Source: Dichetophora obliterata
Taxonomy: Eukaryota > Arthropoda > Insecta > Diptera > Sciomyzidae
Length of the DNA: 64,000 bases
Reading direction: 5' to 3'
Assembly (NCBI GenBank): GCA_963920525.1
Contig: OY986439.1
Coordinates: forward strand, 213,046,500 to 213,110,499
How positions within the stretch are numbered: position 1 is the stretch's first letter; every line of letters starts with the position of its first letter. The translations under genes and the position numbers were made by a program. The notes below the pieces were generated by a model, which did not search any database, was not told where the DNA came from, and saw only the letters and a program-made list of their open reading frames with translations. Shown one piece after another: positions 1-11,529 of this stretch.

Positions 1-440
1 ACGATATAATAGTTAGAACGAAGGGGTCCAAACGATTACCCGTTTGGTACAAACAAATACTCGTTGGTACAAACGGGTACAAACGAATACTCGTTGGTAC
101 AAATGGGTACAAATGATTTCTCGGTGGTACAAACGGGTACAAGCGAATATGATTAAACCGTTTGTACCTGTTCGTACTACCGATGAATCATCTGTAATCT
201 TTGTACTTTTGTATTTGTATCATCGTTCGTACTTGTTAAGAAAAAAAAATTTGAAAAATTTTATTTTTTAAAATAGAAAAAATTTATTTTTTTAGAGTCT
301 AAAAAATTTCTAAAAATCTAGATGTTAAGAAAAAAAATTAGAAAAAATTTATATTTTGAAATAGAAAAATTTAATTTTTTTAAAGTCTAAAAAATTTCTA
401 AAAAACAAAACATCGGTACAAACGGGTACAAACGATTCCC
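1..440. repeat. GGTACAAACG minisatellite and duplicated A/T block
   Basis: Positions 47-170 and 413-440 repeat a GGTACAAACGGGTACAAACG-type unit with ACTCGTT spacers. Between them an A/T-rich block of about 85 bp starting near 238 is repeated near 325, with TAGAAAAATTT and GTCTAAAAAATTTCTA shared. A 75-residue frame here is repeat-encoded, not a gene. Confidence 0.7.
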
Positions 441-1965
441 TTGTACCCATTGCCAACTTCACATAGGTAAAAAAAATCTTTTAACCAAAATTAGTTTGGA
501 AGCTGTATTGCTTTATAAAAAATATAAAAGCAACATTTTGAAGAAATTTGGTTGCGCGAAAAAAAATCCATGCAGGGCCATGATTTTTAATAATAAAAAC
601 TGTGTTAAAACTGAGTCATTTTTGCGGACAAATGAAGCGTTCTCGCGAATAAAATTGTAACTGTTCACTTTTATTCATTTTATAAGCACTTTTATTATTT
701 TTTTTTGGGTATGCGATGAAAATACCCCAAAACTGCTCAACTGCTTCCTCAGTTCTGTTCGTATATAATATCAGAGAGTGATTCTAACAGGTATTCGCAA
801 AAAAAAAACACTAAAAAAGTCGTTTACAATGTTATTCGCGATTATGCTTCAAATGACATGTTATATCAAAGAGTGTGAACAATTAAAATTACAAAGAAAT
901 GGAAAATAAAACATAAATAACTTTTGACCTATTTTTAACTATTAAACTTTCGGTCAAAGATAATTTGAGGGAAATCGATAATAAAAGAGAGCAGATATTT
1001 GCTTGCAAAATCAAAACATGAAATTTCAATAGTTTTTTTCTCATTCTGAAGTAATGATCTTGCCTTAAGAAAATATTTTGTTGCTTCATATTCTGACAAT
1101 AGTTTAAATGACAAAATAACGAAAGTTTTATAACAAACTATCTGTAAAAAATAATTACCAAGAAGCTTCCGTATTTTTCTAAATCAACGACTTTTTACAC
1201 AAAAATACATTGTACTGAGAACATCTATAGATTTCAAAATACCTAAAACTTTTTCATGTCAAAATAATGGAAATTCTTCATTATTTACTATTTGTATGAA
1301 CATTTTACCATCTCAATATATTTGCTTATTGTAGGGTAACCGTAAGAGATGGCGCAAGATGTCTGAATTATTTTTAGCATATCTTAGCAATGTCTAAAAT
1401 TTCTTCTTACTTCATGTTTTTCAATCTCTTTTTTGGCAAGGAACTTTTTTTGGCATCATTGAAGCAGATACACACAGCAATATAACTATTATAAATTGTT
1501 ATACATCCTTTATTCGCAATAAAATTCTTTTATAAAACCTTTGTTTTAAATGAAAATTGCAAGATATCGGGAAAACCTTTGTCAAAAAACTCAGAATGAT
1601 ATAGAATATACTCTCTTCGCACACTTTGATACAGCTGCCTTTAAGAATTAAATGTATTCAAAATAACCACAACTTTAAGCATTAAAGTTTACAACAGCTC
1701 TTTTCCTCTTTTAGAATAAGAATAATTGTTTACTAATAATGATACTTTGATCACTTATGATTTGTTGTTATGTCTTCTTGTTGATAATAATATTTTGTAT
1801 TATTTTTTTATTACTTTTTTTATTAATTTTAATTTAATCACTAAATATATGTCTTTAGTTAAAAGTATTTATCAGTTGTTTATACTTACTGTTATTATGT
1901 TATTCTTATTGCATTTAAAAGGCTTTGTCTTATATGTTCACAATATTTCTTATTAAATTTGAAAT
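441..1965. other. AT-rich intergenic DNA, nothing recognised
   Basis: The stretch has only short chance frames made of A/T-rich codons (for example 1726-1956). No repeat pair, RNA gene or transposon end stood out. Confidence 0.5.
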
Positions 1966-1974
1966 TGAAAAGCT

Positions 1975-2237
1975 GACAATTCTGTGTAGATAAGCAATAA
2001 TCGCTTAAGTCGACTTATGACAAAACTGAGTTATTGATGTAGCTGTGTTCCACGTATAAAGAACTATAAATACACAAAATCTGGAGTTTCTAATATGACC
2101 TTATCCAAAGTTATGACACAAAAACTAAAGACCCATCCATATAACTTATATGGCGATTGAAAACTTTGAAGCAAGATTTCTCGAAACTTTGAAATAAGAC
2201 TTAAGCTGTTATTGCTTATCGACACAGAATTTTTGCT
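1975..2237. mobile_element. MITE-like inverted-repeat element
   Basis: The left end reads AATTCTGTGTAGATAAGCAA and the right end, on the other strand, AATTCTGTGTCGATAAGCAA. The pairing continues through CTTAAGTC for about 38 bases. The interior has no coding capacity. No target duplication was identified. Confidence 0.6.
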
Positions 2238-2536
2238 TTATAGAAGTCCAAAAGAACATTTCTAAACAACATTTTCATAAAATATTTTAACCACCTACGA
2301 CTACGTTTATGGTTACTCTTTTAAACCTTTTTCAAAAATGGTAGAAAAATACACATAAAATGACCACAAGAGGGTTAAAATATTTTTCAAAAAAATTTCT
2401 TATTTGCCTGAGAACACAACAACTATGCCAAAGAAAGATATTTAGTAGTTGTTGTTCTTTTATTTCAGCAAATAGCTAAGTTTGGAGTAAATGTATAACT
2501 TTTATTGAAAATAACTCAGAGACGTACGCGTTTAAA

Positions 2537-2715
2537 ATGCTAATACACATGTTTTACACATTTTTTATGTGTTAATTTAAGTCTTAGAAATTTAGGAAAA
2601 CAGACTTGAAAATTTACATTCAATACATTTAAACGCTGATACACATGTCTTACACATTTTTTATGTGTTAATTGAAGTCTTAGATATTTTGGAAAACAGA
2701 CTTGAATTTTATTGC
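2537..2715. repeat. Tandem duplication of about 96 bp
   Basis: The block from ACACATGTTTTACACATTTT to GGAAAACAGACTTGAA at 2547-2610 recurs at 2643-2708 with a few substitutions, joined by a short A/T-rich linker. Confidence 0.7.
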
Positions 2716-2719
2716 TGCT

Positions 2720-4686
2720 TCTCTTAACGTTTTAACATCCTTCAAGTGCTATCTTAATATTTAATTTCAATACATTTAATTAGCAAAAGTTAATAAATCG
2801 ACTCGCAATGCACTGCATTTTAATCACAAAGGAATCATCAATCAGTTGCCTACAAGATAAAAATCACCCAAAAACAAAAACGAAAACTCGTATAATTTGC
2901 AGTAGATAATTAAAATACTGCTTACAACAGATACAAAAAACGAGCATTAAGATCATTTATAACTATTAGAAGCGTCGAAGAGCCTAAAAGCATGCTCCAT
3001 AAACTAAGAACGGCAAAGTAAAGTTTTTATCGTACTGCACAAATAGAATATAATAATAAAAGGAGATTCCAAAATTATCTTTTTTGGTTGGGGCAACAAT
3101 AGATAACCTAGCACTTAAATCAGCGGTTAAGGCGAATCTCAGGGTGTCGAATGTGGTGAAGAGTGAGATAAGGGCAAAATTGCCGAAAATGCCATAAGCT
3201 ATGATTTGCTTAATAGGATGTGCTTGTTGTAATTTATGTCCTAGGCGCCAAGAAATACACATATAAAAGGCAAAGTTTCATAACGGAAATTAAATTTAAC
3301 CTAAAAAACGTGGCTGCCTGCTGAAAGGCTACTCAGAGGCCTTTAAGAATATAAAGTAGTATGTAAAGTGAGATTTTTATGATTGGAGCATAAAAGCCGC
3401 AATTATGTTTTGCTTTTTTTGTTTAATAGATAAGCTTTATTGCATAAGAAAAACTGGCAACAGGTGTTTGTTTGGTGTACAAATACAAAATATTGTGTAG
3501 GTATATAAAAAAAATATGTTGCTGAAAAATATACCTTGCTACTGATGGTGTCAAATCGATTTATTTTCATGCAAAATTAACCGTAAAAACATTTTTTCTG
3601 CCATCATTCGCCTTAATTGCAAAAAAGTGACAACTCAATTATTTTGTTGTGCAGTTCAAGTTGCAACATTTTTAATGAAATAACTTTTTTATAAATTTTT
3701 TATTTTTTTGTTTGCAAGCTGCAATTAAAAAAACATCCATAAGCTATGAAATGAAAATAATAAAAACTATTTTTATATCATTTTCATTTTCAATAAACAA
3801 GTCTATAAAAAAAGCATTTACATACAACTCTTCAGCTCAATACACCGAACAATTTCTTGTTTATGGTTATTATAATTATGCGATACAGTTCAAAACATGA
3901 ATAATGAGCTCAGATAAATAGGCTGTTTCATCAAAGAAATAATTACAAAATATATTTCGTTTAATGAACGCAAATATGAAGTCATAATTTATTTCAACGG
4001 CAAACGGAAATAATATTTAATAATCAGTATAAATTAAAGTCAATTTGTTGGAGTTTTAGCTAATTTGCAAGCTTTTTGCAAAGGCCATAAATTCAGAGTT
4101 TTAACGTCTAAAATCAGCATGTAAGCCAACATCAAAATAATGCATATCACAAATATTCAACTCAATAATAGATGAATACTTCAATAGTCACTGAACTGTA
4201 AATCAGCTACTCTGGTGGTAGTAGTCAAAATAGCCGTCCTATATACATACATAGATATGTATGTACATATATATGTATGTATATATAAGCGAATTTATGG
4301 ATTTATGATGAAAACAAAATTTAAGAACAGAGATATTGAACAAATCAACAACACCATTTGCTGCATTTAATTAAAATAGCTAACGGTATATTTCCGCCAT
4401 TTTGCCGTTGCTGCTTTTGGCGTTTGTAAATATACAAAACATTAAATAATTTTCAGAAAGTTTTTAATTAGCGTGATATTTCCAGGAAAAAAAAGATAAA
4501 AACAGTAGAAATGGCATTTTTTTAGTGTTGTCGTCCTTTAAGGTTATGGCGGAGTAATTAAGGATTTCCCCTGAGTGAATTTTTAATTTTAGTCTTTCAA
4601 TATTTTTTTTTTATTGTATTTTTATGTATTATTTAAATATCTTTGTTTTCCAGCATTTTTTACTTTTTGAAACAAGCTTTATTTAT
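2720..4686. other. AT-rich intergenic DNA with a TATG microsatellite
   Basis: Apart from the unrecognised frame at 2984-3262, this holds A/T-rich sequence and a (TATG)n-like palindromic microsatellite at about 4240-4290. No gene is supported. Confidence 0.5.
2984..3262 (-). CDS. Unrecognised 92-codon ORF, possibly an exon fragment
   Basis: The 92-residue ATG frame has a balanced composition and a hydrophobic centre (IIAYGIFGNFALISLF). It contains a block of higher GC (about 3100-3260) unusual for this flank. I do not recognise a family. No clear splice partner or promoter was found. It could be a chance frame, a decayed exon or a transposon scrap. Confidence 0.2.
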   Translation of the reverse strand: MCISWRLGHKLQQAHPIKQIIAYGIFGNFALISLFTTFDTLRFALTADLSARLSIVAPTKKDNFGISFYYYILFVQYDKNFTLPFLVYGACF

Positions 4687-4691
4687 CTTAA

Positions 4692-6410
4692 GGGAGTATT
4701 CCTGGTTGGAAGGCTGTTTTTTGACCCTTTTTGAAAAACTTTTCATTTGAAAACGCAAAGAGTTATTTAAATTATCTTTTTTTCTTATTGTACTAAGAAC
4801 ATATTAATTTAAATAAAAAATTTTTTTGTATGATGGCTGTCATTGTAAAATGGCGGTCATTGAAAATGAAAAACCTATTATGGGTCTTTTTTTTAGTTCA
4901 GTGTAAAAAAAAAGTAAAAAATTGTTTAAAATTGTGATTGACCAGAATGGTCACCATTCTGCGCCGATTGCACTTTGTGTCATCAAAATCGGTTTAGAAC
5001 TACGGGGACAATCTTTGCCGCAAGCTCGAAAAACGTGGTTTCGAGATAAACGCGTTTAAGTTTGAAGTTATTTTTTGAGCACCGTTGAGCACTGCGTTGA
5101 AAGATTCGTTGCTGTTTTGAGTTTCGGAGCCAAGGCATCTGTTCAACAAATCATCGGCTGACAGTGCTTCGTAAATAGGTTTGATTGCTTCCTGGACTCT
5201 GATTTAGTGGTGCATACGTATGCTTAAAACTGTCGATTGTCACTTCTGCTACCGCTTTTTGCCAGGCGCACCAGCTCGACGCACTGGTCGGACAGTTTTG
5301 GTGCTGTGGAGCTTCATCAGTCGAGGTTTTGTGCAAAAACGTTGCCCAAACAGCCTTCTTCATGTCAGCAACCGACTCTGGATGACGACGAATAGCGAGG
5401 CCATAATATGTTGTTAGTTCAGAGATGACTTTATCTGTGAGTTTGCCTGCACCCTTGCCGCCAATGCCTCTGTTCTCTTTTTTGGCCTGGTGCCCATTCT
5501 TTTTTGCACGTGCGACATACATTCTTTTTTTTCGACGATTAGGTCGCCATCGTACGGATCGTCATCTATAATAGCTTTGAATGTTTTTGAGTTGCCATCG
5601 CCGATATACTTGCAGTATTTTACGCCATGCTTTTACTGATGTGGCGAACATTTCCTTTATCGCATCCACCTAGATCTTCTCAGAGCTTCCTTGATGGTTG
5701 ACACGGCATTCTTCTTCGTGGTTTTCAATCCAAATTTCATATGCCAGTGGGTTTTCTTCTTTCTTAGCTTCCCAATACTTGCATATGTTGCATACGCTGG
5801 ACTTTACAACAGAGTCGACTATTTTTTACTGTATTTGCCGATCAACGTTGTAGCGCCGTATAGTGAAGAAAAGCCACGTTTTTTTCAAGTGCCATCACCT
5901 GATACGGTAAACATTGTTGGGTCGCACTGTGGATCATGGATGGCTGTGATCATGGCATCTTTCTCTTCTTTCGCGGCTTTTGAAAGAGTGTATCCATAGA
6001 TTGCGCTTGCAGCTGTATGAAAGTTCTCCAGGGCAGTGTAGTATAACGAGTTACCCACACCTCTGCCAATATCCATGAGGCCACAAAACGTGTTAATGCC
6101 TTTTGGCCCAAAGCCTAAAAGCCTCATGGCAAAAATCAAGCGCCGGTTCATCAAATATGATTTGCCAACGAAAGGACGACGAAAACATTTATGTAGTGGT
6201 CGGGCAAGCGCAGTGTACACCACTTTTAAAGCCAATTCCATACGGCGATGCTTTTTTAAACTCGATTTTTCCTTCACATTTGGCCCATATCTCCTAAAGT
6301 ATTTCGAATTTCAAAAAACCCTCTTTTAGGACGATATTCTCAAATATGCAAGCTATAAATATATGCAAAAAAAAAATCGAAAACAATTTTTGCCAACCAG
6401 GAATACTCCC
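4692..6410 (-). mobile_element. Mutator-like (Phantom-type) DNA transposon, TTAA-flanked
   Basis: The ends are perfect 18-bp inverted repeats, GGGAGTATTCCTGGTTGG at 4692-4709 and its complement at 6393-6410. TTAA lies directly outside both (4688-4691 and 6411-6414). Because the flanks read CTTAAG, TTAA could be a target duplication or part of a longer palindromic TIR. The 1719-bp interior encodes a broken Mutator-like transposase on the - strand. Confidence 0.82.
5151..6277 (-). pseudogene. Broken Mutator-like transposase
   Basis: The N-terminal part (5885-6277) is an open frame of 130 residues ending in PTMFTVSGDGT, the VSGDGTW-type motif of insect Mutator-like transposases. Further on, in shifting frames, I read SSVCNICKYWE, IGDGNSKTFKA and ECMSHVQKRMG. 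The C-terminal part (5151-5522) has GKLTDKVISELTTYYGLAIRR and WATFLHKTSTDE, all in the family's usual order. At least two frame changes or stops lie between, around 5530-5880. The function would be cut-and-paste transposition of the surrounding element. This copy cannot make an intact protein. Confidence 0.82.
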
Positions 6411-7624
6411 TTAAGACCCAGTTTTATTCAAAATAGCTATTTAGTGCGTTGAAATGTATCTAACAGTTTCGGAAAAATTCCTATGACAAAAATTGCACTT
6501 GCTTTTCTTTTAAATGGGGATTTGATGTTTTGAAATAAATTTTCCAATTTTCATTTATTGTTAATAGGGGAGAATGCCCATCTACTGGCACCCCTCAGTT
6601 CAGACGTTCGTGGCGATGATAGCGACAATGTGGCTAGTGTCAAAGTGTCATCTCATTAAGCGTACACTTTTCATAAATCATTGAGTTGTATGAACGTGTT
6701 GCTGTAGTCGCACGGTCGTCGAAAAGGGGCAATTTACATGTCAGTGAAATTGACTGAAGCATATTACGTTTACTACCCCTTGCTCTCTTTTACTATCCCT
6801 GAGATATTTGACTGCATTACCGCTTACACGTGGTTTTTTTTTGACGGATGGCCATTGCAAGCATTTGTTACTACTTTTCTACGGCCTACTATCTTTGTGA
6901 TGTTGAGTTGATCTGAGTGTATCGAAGTGTTATCAAATATTTGAGTTATTTATTAATTTAACTTTAATGAAGTGAGATATTGAAAACATTTTCGATCTTT
7001 CAGAATTGAAACTGATCACTCTGGCAAATCGGTATGCCGGAAATTTAAGAAACAATAAAAGTACTTTCATGCTAAATTTCCTACATTATGAATTATTTGC
7101 TACTAGGCAGTAGACAAGTAAAAGTTTGCAACCGTTTGACTGACTGATGCAGGTTTTAGGCTCACTGAAAATTTGACTGATACGATGAATTGTAAAAATT
7201 TCATATTCGCTTTCACAGAGAGTTCTTTTTATTTTTAGCTGGGAAAACAACAACAAATTTTGACTTATCATATGAAAAATACGAAAAAATAGAGGCTGAT
7301 GTAATATGTATCATCTTTGTTAAGTGAATTTTCAAGAATTTTTCGTCAATATAAAAGGGCAAATGTGAATGAAATTATTAGTTTGTCTTTTACTCTTCAC
7401 GGTTTCGATGAGAAATCGACGATTATTGTGAAATGGAAAGAAATATATGGCTTTATGTCAAAACAATGTCAGTGCCCACCTACTGGCACTCTTGACGCAA
7501 CATCGTGCAACATCGTGCAAGCGTACGATGTTAATGTTAATGTTGTGTGGTGGAGATGCGGATGGACTGCGACCTAAATGAGATCTATTGTACCTCCTTC
7601 TCAAAGCTCCGCTGGGTTTGAGAA

Positions 7625-8070
7625 TTACAGAATTTCATCCAGCCCTATTTCTCTAATGAATTTGAGAATATTCTTAGGTTCAAGGGATGAAACCTGCTCT
7701 AGACTCAGCTCATAATTCCCCAGTGCTAGTTTACGTCTGCGAGCCACGGCGTCGCAGTTTGTAAGTAGGTATATTGGAGTCTCCTCTGCTTCTTCACAGA
7801 AACGGCAGTTACTATCGGTCTCTATGCCCAATTTCATCAGGTGGTATTTCAGTTTACAGTGTCCTGTAAGGAACCCCGTTAGAATCCTAAGATTCGGTTT
7901 GCCTAAGCTTATGCACAATTTTGCTCTCCGAGTGTTAAAATCTCTGAGGAGCAATTTGGATTGTCTTAGCTTTGGGAGGCTTTTTCAAAGGTTTGAACGT
8001 TTATGCCTCTCCTCCCTTCTTAGTTCTTCTTTTATAGAATGTGTGCCCAATCCGCAAAATGGTTCCGGTC
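7625..8070 (-). pseudogene. LINE ORF2, C-terminal Cys-rich tail
   Basis: After the frameshift near 8080 the reading continues as FIGPEPFCGLG and meets a stop at 7985-7987. It then reopens (LLRDFNTRR, TGFLTGHCKLKYHL) to a zinc-knuckle-like CRFCEEAEETPIYLLTNC. The His normally found before the last Cys (HLLxxC) is replaced, so the finger is probably dead. It ends at 7625. Confidence 0.8.
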
Positions 8071-9690
8071 CTATAAATTTTGTGGTTCACCCTGTCGCGC
8101 TAGACCATCGGCTTCTTCGTTACCCTGTATTCCTTTGTGTCCTGGGACCCAAAGTATAGTAACAGTGTTATTCTTGCCTAGCTCGTTGAGTTTTGTTAAG
8201 CATTCCCATGTTATTCTCAATGATATCTCACAGGAAACTAATGCTTTGATTGCTGCTTGGCTGTCTGACATCACAACTATATCCTGACCTTTGTATTTAC
8301 GGTCCAGATTGAATTGTGCACACAGCTGTATTGCTAAGATTTCCGCTTGGAAGATACTGGGTGTTGTCCCCATAGGTTCAAAGTGCTTGGTTCTTGGCCC
8401 GTACACCCCTGCGTCTATACCTTCCAATGTCTTGGACCCATCTGTATACCATGCTATACTATGTGGTTTCTTAACTTGCGATATCATCTCGTTGTCCCAC
8501 TCTTTCTTGGTACTAAGCTTAATTCCGAAGTGTTTTTCGAAGTTATACCTTTTTACTATATCGTCTCTTGGTAGATCGATGTAGGGAGTGTGCTTTGCAA
8601 TATCCTCCTTCTCTCTACTGCTGATAGTTTTACCTAAACCTGTCCCCTCTTTTGCAATGCCCAACAGAGTTCGCTTGGCTACTCCCTCTATGACAAGGTG
8701 TAATGGTGTTAGGTCCAGAATTACTTCTAGTGCTGCTGTAGGGCATGTCCTCATGGCCCCTGTGATGCATACACAGGCCAGTCTCTGCACCTTTGTTAGT
8801 ATATTCCTCATTGTGGTTAGCTTGGTTCTCTCAGCCCATGCTATTGCACCATATGTGAGGATGGGTCTCACCATCATGGTATACATCCAGCGGAGAATTG
8901 TTGTGTTACAACCCCAGCTTTTCCCCGCCAGGCTCCTACATACCATGAGTGCGCGCGTTGCTTTGTTTATAGTTACCTCTGCATGTCTTCTCCAGAGAAG
9001 CTTTGAATCTAGTGTAAGTCCCAGATACTTTACTTCTCCTTTGAAGGGAATTTCAGTGCCATCCATTCTCATTGTTCGGAGGTTTGGCAGGCTTCTTTTG
9101 TTAGTAAAAGGTACTATGGTGGTTTTCGCTGGGTTGATACTTAATCCCACCGTGTAACACCACTCCTTTGTTACTGACAGTCCTCTCTGTATCAGGTTAC
9201 AGAGTGTATCCTCGAACTTCCCTCTCGCTATTAAGGCGATGTCGTCTGCGTAACTCTGACATTTTATGCCATTCTCGGTTAGCATCGTTAATAATTCGTC
9301 CACAACAAGACTCCACAGCAGTGGAGAAAGGACTCCGCCTTGTGGGCAGCCTTTTGTTGTTTTGATTCTTATAGTGGTGTTGCCCACTTTTGTTTCTGCA
9401 GTTCTAGTGCTAAGCATTTGGCATATCCATCTGCTGAGCATATCACTTACTCCTTTTTTGTGTAGAGACTTCTTCACAGCCTCGTGAGAAGTATTATCAA
9501 AGGCTCCCTCTATGTCTAGAAAGGCACAGAGTACGGTTTCTTTGTTTTTGAAAGCTGACTGGATGTTACTAGCCAACTGGTATAGAGCAGATTCTGTAGA
9601 TCTACCCGCCCTATACGCGTGTTGACATGGGTGCATTGGTGCCTTCTCCAGAATCTCAGTTCTTAAATAGTTATCTATTACCTTTTCCAT
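8071..9690 (-). pseudogene. LINE ORF2, reverse transcriptase and RNase H
   Basis: The 539-residue frame contains RT motif A FLDIEGAFD, motif B GCPQGGVLSPLLW and motif C YADDIAL, with YLGLTLDSKL in the thumb region. RNase H follows with AWYTDGSKT, FQAEILAIQL, VMSDSQAAIKAL and WVPGHKGIQGNEEADGLAR, so all catalytic acidic residues appear present. The normal product nicks target DNA and copies its RNA into the genome. The true frame continues upstream without an ATG (FRPISLTSFVLKT) and is lost near 8080 by a frameshift. Confidence 0.92.
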
Positions 9691-9724
9691 TGTTTTAAGT
9701 ACAAATGAGGTAAGGCTAATGGGT

Positions 9725-10288
9725 CTAAATGAGCGTACAGCTTCCGTCTGGCAATAGAAGTGACATTCTTGTCTCCACTTTGCCTTTAGTCATTGCTTTG
9801 TGTATCCTGGCTGCGGCTGGCGTGGAAGAAATGTCTTCGCAGAAAGTTCTAAAGCTTTGTCTTTTGGCTTTTCTGATTTCTTTATTGTACTCCGTCAGAG
9901 TCGCCGTGTAGTTGTGCCATTCTCCGTTGCGCTTTGCGGCATTAAAACTGCATCGCACCTTCTTTCGGAGTCTGGTTAACTCGGCGCTCCACCAAGGAGT
10001 ATGTTTTGTTCTTGCCTTGTGCCCTGTTGGGCAGCTAGATTCGTAGGCATTATATACTGCATTGTTTACCTGGTCTACATAGCATTCAAGTTCTAGGATG
10101 TTACTAATTCTACTCCTAGCTTTTACGCTCTGTAGGTTTTCTTTCAGGGAGTTGGTGTAGTTGTCCCAACTGGTATTTCTTGGGTTTCTTTTGGGTTCTA
10201 TCTCTTGACATTTTGCCCCAAGTCTAAACTCTATTATTCTATGGTCAGACATTGAAGGTTCCGTTGATACCCTCAATTCCCTAATCAT
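9725..10288 (-). pseudogene. LINE ORF2, end of APE endonuclease and linker
   Basis: The 187-residue frame begins near PSMSDHRIIEF, the SDHR motif that closes the APE-like endonuclease domain. It continues through the linker (HTPWWSAELTRLRKKV, SFRTFCEDIS) that normally leads to the reverse transcriptase. It ends at LPDGSCTLI and shifts frame into RSFRPISLTSF. The stretch that normally lies between these, about a hundred residues or more, is absent, so an internal deletion fused linker to RT. Confidence 0.85.
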
Positions 10289-10962
10289 ATCCCCAAATAT
10301 CCAAGCGTACGATTGTCAATGTTATGATTGGGAATGGTGTTTTAAATGATTTTGAATAGTATTAGCGATTCACATCCCGAGTTGTTGTGGATTCTGAATA
10401 AGGCGATAGCTACATACAGAGACATATTATTATAACCCATTTTTACTTAATGTGTTTCATTTATTTCCATTTATGTTCCTAAAAAAATCTCACAAATATT
10501 TTTTTTTTGTTCAAATGATCAGTGTGATGTACCACTAGAAGAATAAACAGCAAATAAAAATTAATAAACTAGTGTTTTTGCTGCCTTTTTGCACACTTTG
10601 TATTTGATTTTTTACAGCGAAGTGTAAATGGGTGCCAGTAGCTGGGCACCTTTTTTGGAGAGTCGATTTTCGAGACTCTTGCTAGATTGACTGCCAAAAT
10701 CGTATTTTTCAAAATTTTTGAGTTCCGTTCAAAATTATCGTTAGCTATTGACCTCAGCTTTCAACCGAAATCGAGAGCTTCGCGAAATTATTTTTCAAAC
10801 TAAAGTTATGGCGTCAAGAGCTTAAGGTGCCAGTAAGTGTGCACTCTCCCCTACCTATTGTTCAAGTTGATTAAAAAAACTATTGAATTGTTTTGTTTCA
10901 CAACAAATCTTTCAATTTTTTTTTTAAAAGATTTATAAAATTTAAATTTTGGAAAATAACAG

Positions 10963-11090
10963 AGTGGCGGCCGCAGCCTTCTGGGTAGAGTGCGTGGTCC
11001 GTAAGCTAAGGAATCGCAGTAGTCGGGGTTAAATTCCTAGCTCAGACAGGATATTTTTTCAATTAAATTAATATTCCTGTTCAGCCGCCA
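10963..11090 (+). mobile_element. tRNA-headed SINE
   Basis: The head GGCGGCCGCAGCC, an A-box-like TGGGTAGAGTGCG, and a B-box-like GGGTTAAATTCC align with another copy at 25222-25335 (opposite strand), where the B box is the canonical GGTTCAATTCC. Similarity continues into an AT-rich body (TTTTTTCAATTAAATTAAT). Confidence 0.7.
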
Positions 11091-11239
11091 CCTCTATGCA
11101 GATAATGGCAAACCTTAGAGAGTAAGAAAGTGCCATGTAAAGCTTCTTGATCGTTTTTATCGCTTACACCAATTTATTTATATACGAGGGCCGTTTGATA
11201 ATTCCGTGATAAATGAAACAGGGAATGATTTTTACGGCA

Positions 11240-11416
11240 AAAAAGTTTTATTGCTCAATATAGTCTTCTTTTAGCTCGATACACTTTGTCCAACGTTCCT
11301 GCAATGTTTTGATCCCATCCGAAAAGTATGTTTTCGGAAGGTCCTCAAAATAGGCCTCTGCTTTGGTGATGATCTGAAATGGTTGTGAATTTCTTTCCGC
11401 CGAGCCATTTTTTCGG
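11240..11416 (-). pseudogene. mariner transposase, C-terminal end beyond the LINE
   Basis: On the - strand the frame resumes with KKMARRKEIH-like sequence, then LFEDLPKTYFSDGIKTLQ and ERWTKCIELKEDYIE before a stop. This is the usual C-terminus of mariner transposases and proves that the flanks of the LINE belong to one element. Confidence 0.82.
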
Positions 11417-11529
11417 ATTTAGGTTAGGTTAGGTAAAGGTGGCTGAGCCGATAGACGAATCGTACACTTAGGCACGTGCAGGCCCGTTGTGATACCACAT
11501 AATCTCGTTAAAACCTAGTAGAGATTTTC

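Larger units (their letters stand above)
7530..10301 (-). mobile_element. LOA/I-type LINE, 5'-truncated and internally deleted
   Basis: A 12-bp direct repeat CAAGCGTACGAT flanks the insertion at 7518-7529 and 10302-10313. On the - strand the 3' end is a short ACATTAACATTAAC tail. The coding part covers the endonuclease end, RT, RNase H and a Cys-rich tail. The 5' half of the element (ORF1 and most of the endonuclease) is missing, as usual for truncated LINE copies. Confidence 0.9.
6567..10851. mobile_element. TA-flanked inverted-repeat element with double IRs, split by a LINE
   Basis: The left end GGGGAGAATGCCCATCTACT (6567) matches the right end read on the other strand, GGGGAGAGTGCACACTTACT (from 10851), continuing through GGCACC. 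TA flanks both sides (6565-6566, 10852-10853), as for Tc1/mariner-type insertion. A second inner pair with the same motif lies at 7471-7490 and 10627-10646 (other strand). Without the LINE the element is about 1.5 kb. No transposase was recognised; an 86-residue frame at 7317-7577 runs over the inner IR and is not convincing. Confidence 0.65.

Noticed and set aside
44..271. 75-residue frame repeating QTNTRWYKRV
   Set aside because: It is the translation of the GGTACAAACG minisatellite and starts from TTG. It is not a protein gene.
7824..9911. Several + strand frames of 60-189 residues
   Set aside because: They are antisense shadows of the LINE endonuclease, RT and RNase H on the - strand.
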